Source of the DNA: Chryseobacterium phocaeense
GTDB lineage: Bacteria; Bacteroidota; Bacteroidia; Flavobacteriales; Weeksellaceae
Assembly (NCBI RefSeq): GCF_900169075.1
Contig: NZ_LT827014.1
Span: forward strand, 434,001 to 498,000
Length of the DNA: 64,000 nucleotides
Direction: 5' to 3'
The notes beneath the pieces were generated by a model. The model saw nothing but the letters and a program-made list of their open reading frames with translations. It was not told the DNA's origin and made no database searches. Position 1 is the stretch's first letter; the number at the start of each line of letters is the position of its first letter. Below are positions 44,176-52,517 of this stretch, one piece after another. The translations under genes were made by a program, and so were the position numbers.

Positions 44176-44288
44176 ATAATGCTAATCCTATGCGGAAGAT
44201 TATTTTTTCAAAAGTACAATTTTTATAAACCATCTTATTTGAGTAATTTTGAAGATTATAATTTTTGAACTTTAAAGTTTTAAATATT

Positions 44289-44460
44289 AACCACAAAAGA
44301 GCCAAAAGCTTTGGCAATGCTTAAGGATTATTGATGAAGTTAAAAGAACATTTAAGTTTTTGAAAATCTTTGATTTTCTTGTTATGTGAACTTCTATGCA
44401 TCCTGATGGTCAACTTAGCTTTTTTCCATAATGTGAATATCTTATGTGACTTTTGTGGTT
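44289..44460 (-). repeat. Dispersed intergenic element, copy C (172 bp)
   Basis: It is bounded by exact 11-bp inverted ends: AACCACAAAAG (44289-44299) and CTTTTGTGGTT (44450-44460). The interior resembles copy B in the same orientation (TTATGTGAACTTCTATGC against TTATGTGTACTTCTTATT). It fills most of the 323-base gap between the flavoprotein and thioesterase genes. No open reading frame lies inside. Confidence 0.8.
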
Positions 44461-44498
44461 GAGAATAAACTTTACAGATCATATTAAACCCATTTTAA

Positions 44499-44993
44499 AT
44501 GATTTTTTACCATAAATTCGAAGTACGCTGGAGTGATCTTGACGCAAACAAGCACCTGGCCAACTCATCATATGTACAATACTGTGCCCAGACCAGAATG
44601 GCTTTTATGACCAAAGAGAAAATGGGCGTTACCCAGCTGAGCAGATGGGGAATCGGGCCGGTAATCCTGCATGAAAGGTATTCTTTTTTCAAGGAGATCT
44701 ACGCAGACCAGACGGTTATTGTAAGCCTGGAGATTGATGGATGCTCAGAGGATTCTTCCATTTACAGATTCGTTCATAAGTTCTATACACCGGATGGGGT
44801 ACACTGTGCCACAGCAGAGGCTACCGGAGTATGGATTGATATGATGCTGAGAAAAATGACCAACCCGCCTGATGATGTAGTGGAGGCGATGAATAAATAC
44901 AAAAGCCCGGAAACAGTGGTGTTGAGCAGGGAAGATTTCAAAAAACTTCCTTTCCATCCGAATAATGTGGATCCGGCAGAATTTACGAAATAG
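44499..44993 (+). CDS. Acyl-CoA thioesterase (hot-dog fold), 164 aa
   Basis: VRWSDLDANKHLANSSYVQY matches the 4HBT-type thioesterase N-terminal motif, with the catalytic Asp in DxDxxxHxxN. At 164 aa it is typical of single hot-dog subunits that act as dimers or tetramers. It likely hydrolyses acyl-CoA thioesters; the substrate chain length is unknown. It is followed by thiL. Confidence 0.85.
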   Translation: MIFYHKFEVRWSDLDANKHLANSSYVQYCAQTRMAFMTKEKMGVTQLSRWGIGPVILHERYSFFKEIYADQTVIVSLEIDGCSEDSSIYRFVHKFYTPDGVHCATAEATGVWIDMMLRKMTNPPDDVVEAMNKYKSPETVVLSREDFKKLPFHPNNVDPAEFTK

Positions 44994-45033
44994 TTCAAAG
45001 TTTAAGGCGTATTTCAGGATTTAAAGTTTAAAA

Positions 45034-45053
45034 TCATGAATACATTTTACATT
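45034..45053 (+). repeat. TCATGAATACxTTTTACATT copy
   Basis: TCATGAATACATTTTACATT differs by one base from 27859-27878 (part of the fbaA/accD palindrome region). It lies between the thioesterase and thiL genes. Confidence 0.6.
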
Positions 45054-45074
45054 GGACATTAATACAGAAATATT

Positions 45075-46139
45075 ATGTTTGAAGATAAATCACAGGAGCT
45101 CACGCCCATTTCAAAATTAGGGGAATTCGGTCTTATAAAACATCTGACGGAGCATTTTCCGCTTTCCAACGAATCTTCGGAACTTGGGGTGGGAGATGAT
45201 GCGGCAGTTATCAATCCGGGTAGCAAAAAAGTGGTTCTTACCACAGATGTGCTTGCCGAAGGCGTTCACTTTAATTTAGGCTATGTTCCTTTAAAACATC
45301 TGGGCTACAAGGCTGTTGTCGTAAATCTCAGTGATATTGCGGCCATGAATGCAGTTCCTTCACAAATCCTGGTTTCTCTGGCAGTTTCCAACCGTTTCCC
45401 GGTGGAAGCTTTGGAAGAGATCTATTCCGGAATTCAGGCGGCATGCTCAAGATACAAGGTAGATCTGATCGGAGGAGATACCACAAGCTCCAATTCCGGA
45501 TTGGTAATGAGCATCACTGCCATAGGAATTGAAAACGATGAAAATATCGTGAAAAGAAGCGGCGCAAAACCGAATGACCTGCTGGTAGTAACCGGAGACC
45601 TTGGCGGAGCTTATATGGGACTTCAGATCCTTGAAAGAGAGCACGCCGTTTACCTTGCAGATCCCAATATGCAGCCCGAAATGGAAGGCTATGATTATAT
45701 TCTTGAAAGACAGCTGAAGCCGGAAGCAAGAACCGATATTAAAACGATTCTGGAAGAACTGGATATTAAACCGACTTCGATGATCGATATTTCTGACGGC
45801 CTGGCCTCTGAAATCCTTCACCTTTCTGACCAGTCAAAAACAGGGTTCAGATTGTATGAAGAAAAAATTCCGATGGACAGTCTTACCATATCCACAGCGG
45901 ACGAAATGAACCTTAATCCGGTAATGACGGCACTGAGTGGTGGGGAAGATTATGAACTCCTGTTCACTATTTCTCCGAATGATTTCGATAAAATTAAAAA
46001 CCATCCGGATTTTACCATTATCGGACATGCTGTAGACCATGAAGAAGGAAATTATATGGTGGCAAGAGGGTCCAACCAGCTGGTTCCGCTGACGGCACAG
46101 GGCTGGGATGCTTTCCTGAACAACCAACAAGGTGAATAA
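45075..46139 (+). CDS. thiL: Thiamine-phosphate kinase
   Basis: It phosphorylates thiamine monophosphate to thiamine diphosphate, the last step of the pathway. The N-terminal motif LGVGDDAAVI and TTDVLAEGVHFN place it in the AIR-synthase-like fold, and SMIDISDGLASEILHLS and GGEDYELLFT are the conserved ATP and substrate blocks. At 354 aa it is normal. No TPP riboswitch was seen upstream. A strong hairpin follows the gene. Confidence 0.93.
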   Translation: MFEDKSQELTPISKLGEFGLIKHLTEHFPLSNESSELGVGDDAAVINPGSKKVVLTTDVLAEGVHFNLGYVPLKHLGYKAVVVNLSDIAAMNAVPSQILVSLAVSNRFPVEALEEIYSGIQAACSRYKVDLIGGDTTSSNSGLVMSITAIGIENDENIVKRSGAKPNDLLVVTGDLGGAYMGLQILEREHAVYLADPNMQPEMEGYDYILERQLKPEARTDIKTILEELDIKPTSMIDISDGLASEILHLSDQSKTGFRLYEEKIPMDSLTISTADEMNLNPVMTALSGGEDYELLFTISPNDFDKIKNHPDFTIIGHAVDHEEGNYMVARGSNQLVPLTAQGWDAFLNNQQGE

Positions 46140-46167
46140 AAATTATATTTAATTTTGAATATTGTAG

Positions 46168-46200
46168 AAAACCGCAGCATCTTTTTTGCTGTGGTTTTTG
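46168..46200 (+). terminator. Terminator after thiL
   Basis: AAAACCGCAGCA (46168-46179) pairs with TGCTGTGGTTTT (46187-46198) with one G-T pair, then TTG TTT. Confidence 0.8.
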
Positions 46201-46229
46201 TTTAATCCTGTATACATCCAAGAACACTG

Positions 46230-47048
46230 ATGAACTCACCGGAAAGAAATATACCCGTCCATCACCTTACTTCCGAGCAGTTTCAGCTGACTACTCTGGA
46301 GACCGGGCATCCTGAAAATTTTAATGATGTTCACCGGCATAACTTCTTTGAAATCATCTGGTTCAGCCATGTGAAAGAAAATAGCAGCTTAGAACTCGAT
46401 TTTGAAAATCATTTCCTAAGAAATAACCAGATCTGTATCATTGCACCGGGACAGGTTTTCAATATGAAACTGAAAGGGGAAAAAGGCTATGTGCTGGCCA
46501 TAAGCCGTGAAATATTTAAAGAAGCCTGCGACGCAGAAACCTTCCTCACGGCAGGAACATGTCCCTTCACATTAGATCCTCAAAGCGCAGCAACCTGCAG
46601 TACAATCATCTCCCTGATGGAAGAAGAATATAACGGTGCCTCAAGGATAGGTTTATTAAAAACATACCTGAGGGCATTCTGCATCATCATCACCGGACAG
46701 ATTAACAGCCAGGACCCTACCATTAATGACAGACAGCGTATCCAAAAGCTGGTAAACCTCATTGAAGAACATTATACTGTGGAAAGAGAAACTGGGTTTT
46801 ATGCAGATCAGATAAAAGTGAGTACACACCACCTTAATGACATTGTACGACTGTCCCGTGGAACCACCGTGAAAAAAATGATCGCCCAGCGCCTTGCCCT
46901 TGAAGCTAAAAGGGAACTTACTTTCGGAGCTTTAACCGTAAAAGAAATTGCTTTCAAACTGGGATTCAGTGATGCTTCTTATTTTTCCCGGTTCTTTAAA
47001 AAGCATACAGGCCGGAATCCTGAAAGTTTCAGAAATGTAAAAGAATAG
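46230..47048 (+). CDS. AraC-family transcriptional regulator, 272 aa
   Basis: The N-terminal 150 residues form a cupin-like sensor (VHRHNFFEIIWFSHVKENSS, CIIAPGQVFNMKL). The C-terminal two HTH motifs are YADQIKVSTHHLNDIVRLSRG and VKEIAFKLGFSDASYFSRFF, ending in the AraC KKHTGRNPESFR signature. It is 124 bases upstream of a Bcr-type transporter on the same strand, so it may regulate it. The effector is unknown. Confidence 0.9.
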   Translation: MNSPERNIPVHHLTSEQFQLTTLETGHPENFNDVHRHNFFEIIWFSHVKENSSLELDFENHFLRNNQICIIAPGQVFNMKLKGEKGYVLAISREIFKEACDAETFLTAGTCPFTLDPQSAATCSTIISLMEEEYNGASRIGLLKTYLRAFCIIITGQINSQDPTINDRQRIQKLVNLIEEHYTVERETGFYADQIKVSTHHLNDIVRLSRGTTVKKMIAQRLALEAKRELTFGALTVKEIAFKLGFSDASYFSRFFKKHTGRNPESFRNVKE

Positions 47049-47172
47049 TCTTCGGTGAAATCCTCAGTTTGTGCTGGTGTTCCTTCAGTTCCTGTATTGA
47101 AAAGCATTGTTTTTTAGTGGAATTTTGCTGGAAGAAAAACAATTGTAAGAATTGTTTATTGACCATTCATTT

Positions 47173-48396
47173 ATGAGAAATTTAAGCATTGTAGTGTTTA
47201 TTCTGGCACTACTCAATACCCTGGAATCATTAAGTATAGACCTTTATTTGCCGGCTTTCCCAGGCATGGCGAAGATTTTTCAAACAGATATCGGGCATAT
47301 CCAGATCTCAATTTCCGTATTTTTTGCAGGCTTTGCTTTTGGACAGCTTCTTTGGGGACCCTTGTCGGACAGAACCGGACGGAAACCGATGCTGTATTGC
47401 GGGCTTTTGCTTTTCATCATAGGAGCCACGGCCATATTTTTTACTGAAAATATTTATGTATTGTGGGCCATGCGTTTCCTTCAGGCTTTCGGAGGCAGCG
47501 CAGGAATTGTGATTGGACGGGCTATTGTGATTGACCTGTATGACCGTCAGAAATCTGTTGCCATCTTTTCCCGGCAGTCGCAGATCAGTGGTATTGCTCC
47601 CATTATTGCCCCGCTCCTGGGAAGTGTATTCCTGAAATTCTGGGGCTGGAACAGCTCGTTTGCTTTTTTGACGATCCTCGGGCTTATAACTTTGGCCATG
47701 GTGTATAAATATGTTCCTGAAACCCATTCAAAACCGGGAGTTTCTGATCAAGAGGAAGAAGAAAAGAAACTGAAAGATCATCTTAAAACCATTCTTTCCA
47801 ACAAAGAGTTCATCAACAGTACCATGATCGGAAGTATCGCCTTTGCCTCTCTGATAATTTATATTTCCAATGCCCCATTTTTATTCATGAAACTTCGCGG
47901 ATTTTCCAGCGGTGTTTTCAGCCTGATATTTGGGTTTAATTCATTGGCATTAATTGTGGCTGCTTATATTACGCCCAGATTGATCAAAAGAATAACAGAT
48001 ACAAAGCTTCTGCTGGCAGCTACCATTTTATTGCTGGCAGTATGCGCTTTTCATATGCTGATTGCTGCCGCAGACCTCTCTGTAATACTGGAAATTGTAA
48101 TGCTGCATCTGTCCTTGCTGGCCATAGGAATCCTGTTTCCCATTACCTCTGCCCATGCGTTGTCTCCGTTTAAAGAAGGACGCGGTACGGCTGCTGCCAT
48201 CATGGGATTTATCCAGCTGATGGTTACCTTCTTTCTTTCAGGCCTTGCCGGTTTGTTGGAGGCAGATTCTATTATTCCAATGGTGGGCATGCGTACCGGA
48301 ATAGCATTGATTGCGGTTTGGTTTGCCTACCGGTCATTTAAGTCTGGAAGAAGGAGTATAGATTACAGACAGGGGAGCCCCGAAGGGGCGGCTTAA
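47173..48396 (+). CDS. MFS drug/metabolite efflux transporter (Bcr/CflA type), 407 aa
   Basis: Twelve membrane helices are expected. The early motif WGPLSDRTGRKPMLYCGLLL is the MFS A-loop between helices 2 and 3 and fits Bcr/CflA. ATG 47173 (MRNLSIVVF) is used; a TTG at 47152 is in frame upstream. The last ten residues (YRQGSPEGAA) are encoded partly by a palindrome GCCCC-GAA-GGGGC, so repeat DNA forms the end of the protein. Confidence 0.88.
   Translation: MRNLSIVVFILALLNTLESLSIDLYLPAFPGMAKIFQTDIGHIQISISVFFAGFAFGQLLWGPLSDRTGRKPMLYCGLLLFIIGATAIFFTENIYVLWAMRFLQAFGGSAGIVIGRAIVIDLYDRQKSVAIFSRQSQISGIAPIIAPLLGSVFLKFWGWNSSFAFLTILGLITLAMVYKYVPETHSKPGVSDQEEEEKKLKDHLKTILSNKEFINSTMIGSIAFASLIIYISNAPFLFMKLRGFSSGVFSLIFGFNSLALIVAAYITPRLIKRITDTKLLLAATILLLAVCAFHMLIAAADLSVILEIVMLHLSLLAIGILFPITSAHALSPFKEGRGTAAAIMGFIQLMVTFFLSGLAGLLEADSIIPMVGMRTGIALIAVWFAYRSFKSGRRSIDYRQGSPEGAA
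48377..48389. repeat. GCCCC-GAA-GGGGC hairpin inside the end of the MFS gene
   Basis: A perfect 5-bp stem with a GAA loop, translated into SPEG of the MFS C-terminus. Similar GC-rich palindromes occur as dispersed repeats in related genomes (from memory). Confidence 0.6.
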
Positions 48397-48399
48397 TTC

Positions 48400-48423
48400 A
48401 AAACAGGATGCAGTCCTGTTTTT
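48400..48423 (+). terminator. Terminator of the MFS gene
   Basis: AAAACAGGA (48400-48408) pairs perfectly with TCCTGTTTT (48414-48422) around TGCAG. Confidence 0.85.
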
Positions 48424-48525
48424 AGATCATCTTATTTTTTCGCTTGGTCATACCATCCGGACACTTAATCAAGTAATTTTTGTGTCAAAAGGCCAAAGGT
48501 CTCTCTTTGCAGAAAAATTTAAATT

Positions 48526-49428
48526 ATGAAGAGAAATCTTTTGGCAGTAGCATGCTGTCTGTCTGGCTACTGTGCCCTTGCCCAAACCGGAATATCCGCT
48601 GAGCTCAAAACCGAATACATCCCTTTTTCCAGTTATATCCGTCCGGAAGACAGTGTTAAAACCAATTCGAAGACAGATTTTAAAAGGGCAGACATTAACC
48701 TCAGCATTCCATTGTCGGTAAAAAAAGACAGTGCCGGAAAGATAAAAGCATGGTCCCTGCTGTTGAGTGGATCTTATGCGAAAATGACCCATAAAGATTA
48801 CGAAAAGCAGTTGTTTCCTGATGAAATACTGAATGCGCAGGTGGGAATCCAGCACATGAGGCCTCTTGGGAAGAAGTGGAGTATGATGATGGCGGCTTCC
48901 GTAGGAATTTACTCAGATCTTGAGCAGATAAGTTCAGACGATATACTGGGGCAGGGAGGAATCCTGTTTATCAGACATTTCAATCCTAATCTGGCTCTGG
49001 GTGCAGGCCCGGTGCTCACAACGGCTTTCGGGGTTCCTATGATATTGCCGTGGATCTATTTCGACTGGAAAACCAATGGAAAAATCAAATTTAAGATCAA
49101 TTTCCCCGAAGGAATGGAAGCCGGCTACCTGTTTTCTGATAAGTTTGCGTTGAAAGCAGTAGTAAACCTCAGCGGGATGACCGTAGAGCGGAATAAAGAC
49201 GGAAAATCTATGCTGCTGGGGTATCAGCAGATCACGGCAGGACTCAGACCGGAAATAAAAATCAATGAAAAGCTCAGCCTTCATCTCACCGGCGGAACAG
49301 CTCTTTTGAGAGGCATCAGCGAAAATGACCGGAAGATAAAAAGTATTTTCCGGGATAAAAAAATCGCAGATCCCAGATTCGCCACTACATTCTATGCCGC
49401 AGTCTCACTACGTTGGAACCTTCCGTGA
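48526..49428 (+). CDS. DUF6268-family outer-membrane protein, 300 aa
   Basis: A signal peptide (MKRNLLAVACCLSGYCALAQ) precedes a long beta-rich domain with alternating aromatics (LLLSGSYAKMTHKDYE, AGLRPEIKINEKLSLHLTGG), as in DUF6268 barrel proteins of Bacteroidetes. The last strand ends SLRWNLP. Upstream there is a TTTG (48479-48482), 19 bases, TCTCTTTG (48502-48509), a near-consensus promoter. Function is unknown; an outer-membrane location is likely. Confidence 0.8.
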   Translation: MKRNLLAVACCLSGYCALAQTGISAELKTEYIPFSSYIRPEDSVKTNSKTDFKRADINLSIPLSVKKDSAGKIKAWSLLLSGSYAKMTHKDYEKQLFPDEILNAQVGIQHMRPLGKKWSMMMAASVGIYSDLEQISSDDILGQGGILFIRHFNPNLALGAGPVLTTAFGVPMILPWIYFDWKTNGKIKFKINFPEGMEAGYLFSDKFALKAVVNLSGMTVERNKDGKSMLLGYQQITAGLRPEIKINEKLSLHLTGGTALLRGISENDRKIKSIFRDKKIADPRFATTFYAAVSLRWNLP

Positions 49429-49510
49429 AAAATGAGCTCCCGTTGGTATCCATGTCGAGGTTTTAAACCTTCACATGGATACTTTCACAAAATGTTTTAT
49501 TCTATTCTTA

Positions 49511-50242
49511 TTATTTACTGATAAGCTTCTTGTAGACCACCTGATTCAGCAGCTCCTCCTTTCTGGTTCGGGAGATCGGGAGTTCGGTTTTATTAATGAA
49601 AAGGCGTCCCCCGGAGATCATGTCAATGTGTGTGATATTGATCAGAAAAGACTTATGGATCCTGAAAAAATGCTCTGACGGGAGCAGTTCTTCAATGGCT
49701 TTCATGGTCTGGTGGATGACCAGAGATTTATCTTTAAAGTGAAGTTTCGTATAATTTTGCATGCTTTCAACATACAGAATGTCTACCCAGGAGACTTTTA
49801 CAAAAGTATCCGATTGTCTTACATATAAAAAAGGATCATCAAAAGGAGAATTCTTTTTCATTTTTTCAGAAACAATAAACTGCTGCTGAGCTTTATTGAC
49901 AGCCTGGTAAAAGCGGTTAAAAGCAATAGGTTTCAGGAGATAATCCACCACCTGAAGGCGGTATCCTTCCAGGGCGTGCTCAGAATATGCTGTTGTCAGG
50001 ATAGATAAAGGCGGGTTTTCCAGCTGTTCCAGAAATTCAAGACCGCTTAAATAAGGCATATTAATATCCAGAAAAAGGAGATCAATTTCCTTTTCCTTTA
50101 CTATAGTATCGGCTTCCAGAGCTGTTGCGCAAGTATCTTCAACGGATAGAAACTCAATCTGGTCAGCCAGTTCTTTAAGATGAAATCTCGCAAGGGGTTC
50201 ATCATCTATAATCAGGCATTTTATTTTAGGAATAGGATTCAT
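49511..50242 (-). CDS. LytTR-type response regulator, 243 aa
   Basis: Receiver domain: KCLIIDDEPLARFHL (acidic pair), LLFLDINMPYLSGLEFLE (phospho-Asp), LTTAYSEHALEGYRLQVVDY (Thr/Ala and signalling Tyr region) and LLKPI (Lys). LytTR DNA-binding domain: DILYVESMQNYTKLHF, FFRIHKSFLINITHI, and PISRTRKEELLNQV at the end. It overlaps the histidine kinase gene by 17 bases, so they form one two-component system. Confidence 0.93.
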   Translation of the reverse strand: MNPIPKIKCLIIDDEPLARFHLKELADQIEFLSVEDTCATALEADTIVKEKEIDLLFLDINMPYLSGLEFLEQLENPPLSILTTAYSEHALEGYRLQVVDYLLKPIAFNRFYQAVNKAQQQFIVSEKMKKNSPFDDPFLYVRQSDTFVKVSWVDILYVESMQNYTKLHFKDKSLVIHQTMKAIEELLPSEHFFRIHKSFLINITHIDMISGGRLFINKTELPISRTRKEELLNQVVYKKLISK

Positions 50243-51293
50243 ATTTATTGGATAATTTTAGTGCTAAAGTTATTTTGTATACATCATGACCGGATTCAAT
50301 GGTAAGGGTATGGGAACCCGGATATTGGAGGTTTAAACGTTTTTGAACGTTTTGAAGCCCGATGCCACCCGCTCCTTCCTTTTTTTTATATTGTACAGCA
50401 TCTGAATAGCTGTTTTCTACATCAAATAAAAGCTGTCCGCCTTGTTCTTTGCATGAAATCGTTACATAACCCTTGTGACCGGGGAGCCTGCAGACATACT
50501 TAAATGCATTTTCGATGAAGGGAACAAGAAGGAGAGGAGCTATAAAAGCATTCTCATTTTCTATGTTCCATGTGGTTTTTACTTCCAGTTCATTTCCCCA
50601 CCTTAATTTTTCAACTTCCACCAGATTTTGCAGGTGTTCAATGTCTTTATCCAGAGGAACCAGGTTCTGGTTACAGTGGTAGAGCTGATAACGAAGAATA
50701 TCTGAAAACTTGAGCAGTAAATAATCCGCTAGTTTGGTATCCGTTTTCATTAAGATATGGATGTGGTTTAAAATATTGAATACCACGTGAGGATTGATCT
50801 GGTCCTGCAGCAGCTTGAGCTGGTTTTCAAGATGTGCCTGCTGAAGCAGGATATGATCGCGTTCTATTTTTCCATGTTCCTGATAGAATTTAATCCCGCA
50901 GGCTGCGCCATTGATGAGAAAAGAGGCAGGCAGGGCCAGATAAAAACCTTTCCAGATAAATGGAAGGTGGCTCGCAAAACCTTCAGGCAGGGGAGCTTTT
51001 GCCCTCATTCCAACGTAAGTGAAGATCAGGGAATAGATAAAGCTCAGCAGAAGGATAATGAACAGGGCCTCAATTAAAAAAAGTTTCATTTTCTTTAACC
51101 GTAAAGCCTTGGGAAGCATTTTAGTCGTTAGAAAATGAGTAAAAAGAAAAGAACTTATCACGAGACCAATCGTCTCAAACAGGGCTGTGTTTTTTTCCGA
51201 TGAAGCCTGAAAGTTAATCCAGACAGCAACCGCAAAAACAAGCCAGAAAATAACAACAAAAATGTATTTTCTTAAAACAAAATGTTTTGTCAT
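50226..51293 (-). CDS. LytS-like sensor histidine kinase (PF06580 type), 355 aa
   Basis: Four N-terminal membrane segments precede a coiled coil. The phosphoacceptor block is LLQDQINPHVVFNILNHIHI; PHVVFN replaces the usual PHFLFN but keeps His. ATPase motifs are LLVPFIENAFKYV (N-box) and GGIGLQNVQKRLNLQYPG (G-box). It pairs with the LytTR regulator downstream. It has no obvious extracellular sensor domain, so the helices themselves may sense. Confidence 0.9.
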   Translation of the reverse strand: MTKHFVLRKYIFVVIFWLVFAVAVWINFQASSEKNTALFETIGLVISSFLFTHFLTTKMLPKALRLKKMKLFLIEALFIILLLSFIYSLIFTYVGMRAKAPLPEGFASHLPFIWKGFYLALPASFLINGAACGIKFYQEHGKIERDHILLQQAHLENQLKLLQDQINPHVVFNILNHIHILMKTDTKLADYLLLKFSDILRYQLYHCNQNLVPLDKDIEHLQNLVEVEKLRWGNELEVKTTWNIENENAFIAPLLLVPFIENAFKYVCRLPGHKGYVTISCKEQGGQLLFDVENSYSDAVQYKKKEGAGGIGLQNVQKRLNLQYPGSHTLTIESGHDVYKITLALKLSNKYESYS

Positions 51294-51369
51294 GGGAAAT
51301 CAGGTAGAGTTATAAAAAATTAGAAACTGCCGGGGATGCAGTTTCTGGAAGTAAAGATAATTTAAGTTT

Positions 51370-51966
51370 TTAGAATAAAAAATAGCCTATCCCCAGGCTA
51401 AAGGTGTGCGGTTTAGATTTGAATTCCTTGCTGATACTTGAAAGTCCCGTTTCATACCGGAGATCTGCCGTGAAATTTTTATAATCTACACCAATCCCTC
51501 CGGTAACTCCGATATTGGATTTGTCAAACTTTTTGAAACCCTCCCGTAGCGCCTGTGACGTCGATATATTATTTTTAAAAGCATAGCTGTAAACACCTCC
51601 CGCAAAAGCTCTCAGGTTAAAATCCTTCATATTGACCAATTTATAACCGATAACAATCGGAATATCAACAGAACTCCAGGTCAGTTTAGGTGAGCTTCCC
51701 TCCTTGGAATCATATGAAGTTTTTCTTTTGTTGAATAAGGCTTCTCCCTGTACATAAAGGCTTCCGATATCCATTCTGGTCATAATTCCTCCGTGGTATC
51801 CCAAACCGTATTTTCCTTCCAATGCTGATGATTCTGCTGAGGTTTTCGTAAAATTGGCACCTCCCTTGATCCCAATGTGAAAAGCGGGAACCTGTTGCGC
51901 TTTGGTTTCAACTGAGCAGGTAATACATAATAAAAATGAGCTGAGTGCTAAAATCTGTTGTTTCAT
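51370..51966 (-). CDS. Outer-membrane beta-barrel (porin-family) protein, 198 aa
   Basis: A signal peptide (MKQQILALSSFLLCITCSVETKAQ) is followed by FHIGIKGGANFTKTSAESS, the start of the Bacteroidetes PorT/OMP_b-brl_2 family, and ends GIGYFLF with a terminal Phe. At 198 aa it suits eight strands. It lies on the minus strand just upstream of the histidine kinase (76 bases), so the LytTR pair might share a transcript with it. Function is unknown. Confidence 0.83.
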   Translation of the reverse strand: MKQQILALSSFLLCITCSVETKAQQVPAFHIGIKGGANFTKTSAESSALEGKYGLGYHGGIMTRMDIGSLYVQGEALFNKRKTSYDSKEGSSPKLTWSSVDIPIVIGYKLVNMKDFNLRAFAGGVYSYAFKNNISTSQALREGFKKFDKSNIGVTGGIGVDYKNFTADLRYETGLSSISKEFKSKPHTFSLGIGYFLF

Positions 51967-52077
51967 AAATTGTTGTTAAAAATCTGATGCAAAACAACAA
52001 TTATCAGAAGGGCAAAGAAACTTTATTTGATGAACGGCAGGGACCCTATGACGAGGTTCTGTTTTTAATGGAAAGAA

Positions 52078-52107
52078 AATAAAAAAACCGGAAGTTCATG
52101 CTTCCGG
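52078..52107 (-). terminator. Terminator downstream of the 80-aa leader peptide gene
   Basis: On the minus strand CCGGAAG (complement of 52100-52106) pairs with CTTCCGG (complement of 52087-52093) around CATGAA, followed by a long T run (TTTTTTTATTTT). Confidence 0.85.
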
Positions 52108-52116
52108 CCGGTAATA

Positions 52117-52359
52117 TTAATAAGGCTGTTCTTCACAGATAGAAGGAGGATTACATGTGGTTCCGCCTCCACCGCCAGGAAACCCCACATGGATGCATGA
52201 TCCCGGATTTCCGTCATCAGCCATTTCACAGGCACTTCCAAAAGTACAGTCACAGTCTGACCAGCAGTACGCAGAATTACCGTTCATATGACAGCCGCCT
52301 GGGCCTGCACCGGAAATCGTTGACAACTCTTTTCTTGAAATTTTTTTCATTTTTTTCAT
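52117..52359 (-). CDS. Leader-type cysteine-rich peptide precursor, 80 aa
   Basis: The N-terminus KKISRKELSTISGAG resembles the double-glycine leaders of the peptides at 38225-38573 but has GA where those have GG. The core is rich in Gly and has eight cysteines (23, 32, 36, 38, 44, 55, 69 and 75) plus a GGGGG run. Such precursors in Chryseobacterium are called bacteriocin-like; the product's role is unknown. It has its own terminator, so it is a separate short transcript. The nearest genes are a barrel protein and a LytTR pair on the same strand; a link is speculative. Confidence 0.72.
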   Translation of the reverse strand: MKKMKKISRKELSTISGAGPGGCHMNGNSAYCWSDCDCTFGSACEMADDGNPGSCIHVGFPGGGGGTTCNPPSICEEQPY

Positions 52360-52479
52360 AATAAATTGGATGTTATGTATTAATAGTCTGATGTTTAAAT
52401 ATAGTAAAAAAACAAACTCATTTCATCAGAAGGAGAAATATTATGATAAAAGATTGATTACTATTGGAATATTATACAA

Positions 52480-52509
52480 AAAATAAACCGCTGCTCTCAC
52501 AACGGTTTA
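52480..52509 (-). terminator. Terminator downstream of the 52518 gene
   Basis: On the minus strand TAAACCG pairs with CGGTTTA (complement of 52503-52509 and 52484-52490), followed by TTTTTTG. Confidence 0.65.
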
Positions 52510-52517
52510 CATGGTAT

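Noticed and set aside
44994..45074. Possible TPP riboswitch ahead of thiL
   Set aside because: The 81-base gap lacks the CUGAGA and other conserved TPP-riboswitch blocks; it only holds a repeat copy.
47308..47727. Minus-strand frame opposite the MFS gene
   Set aside because: Shadow of the transporter; biased low-quality composition and no start context.
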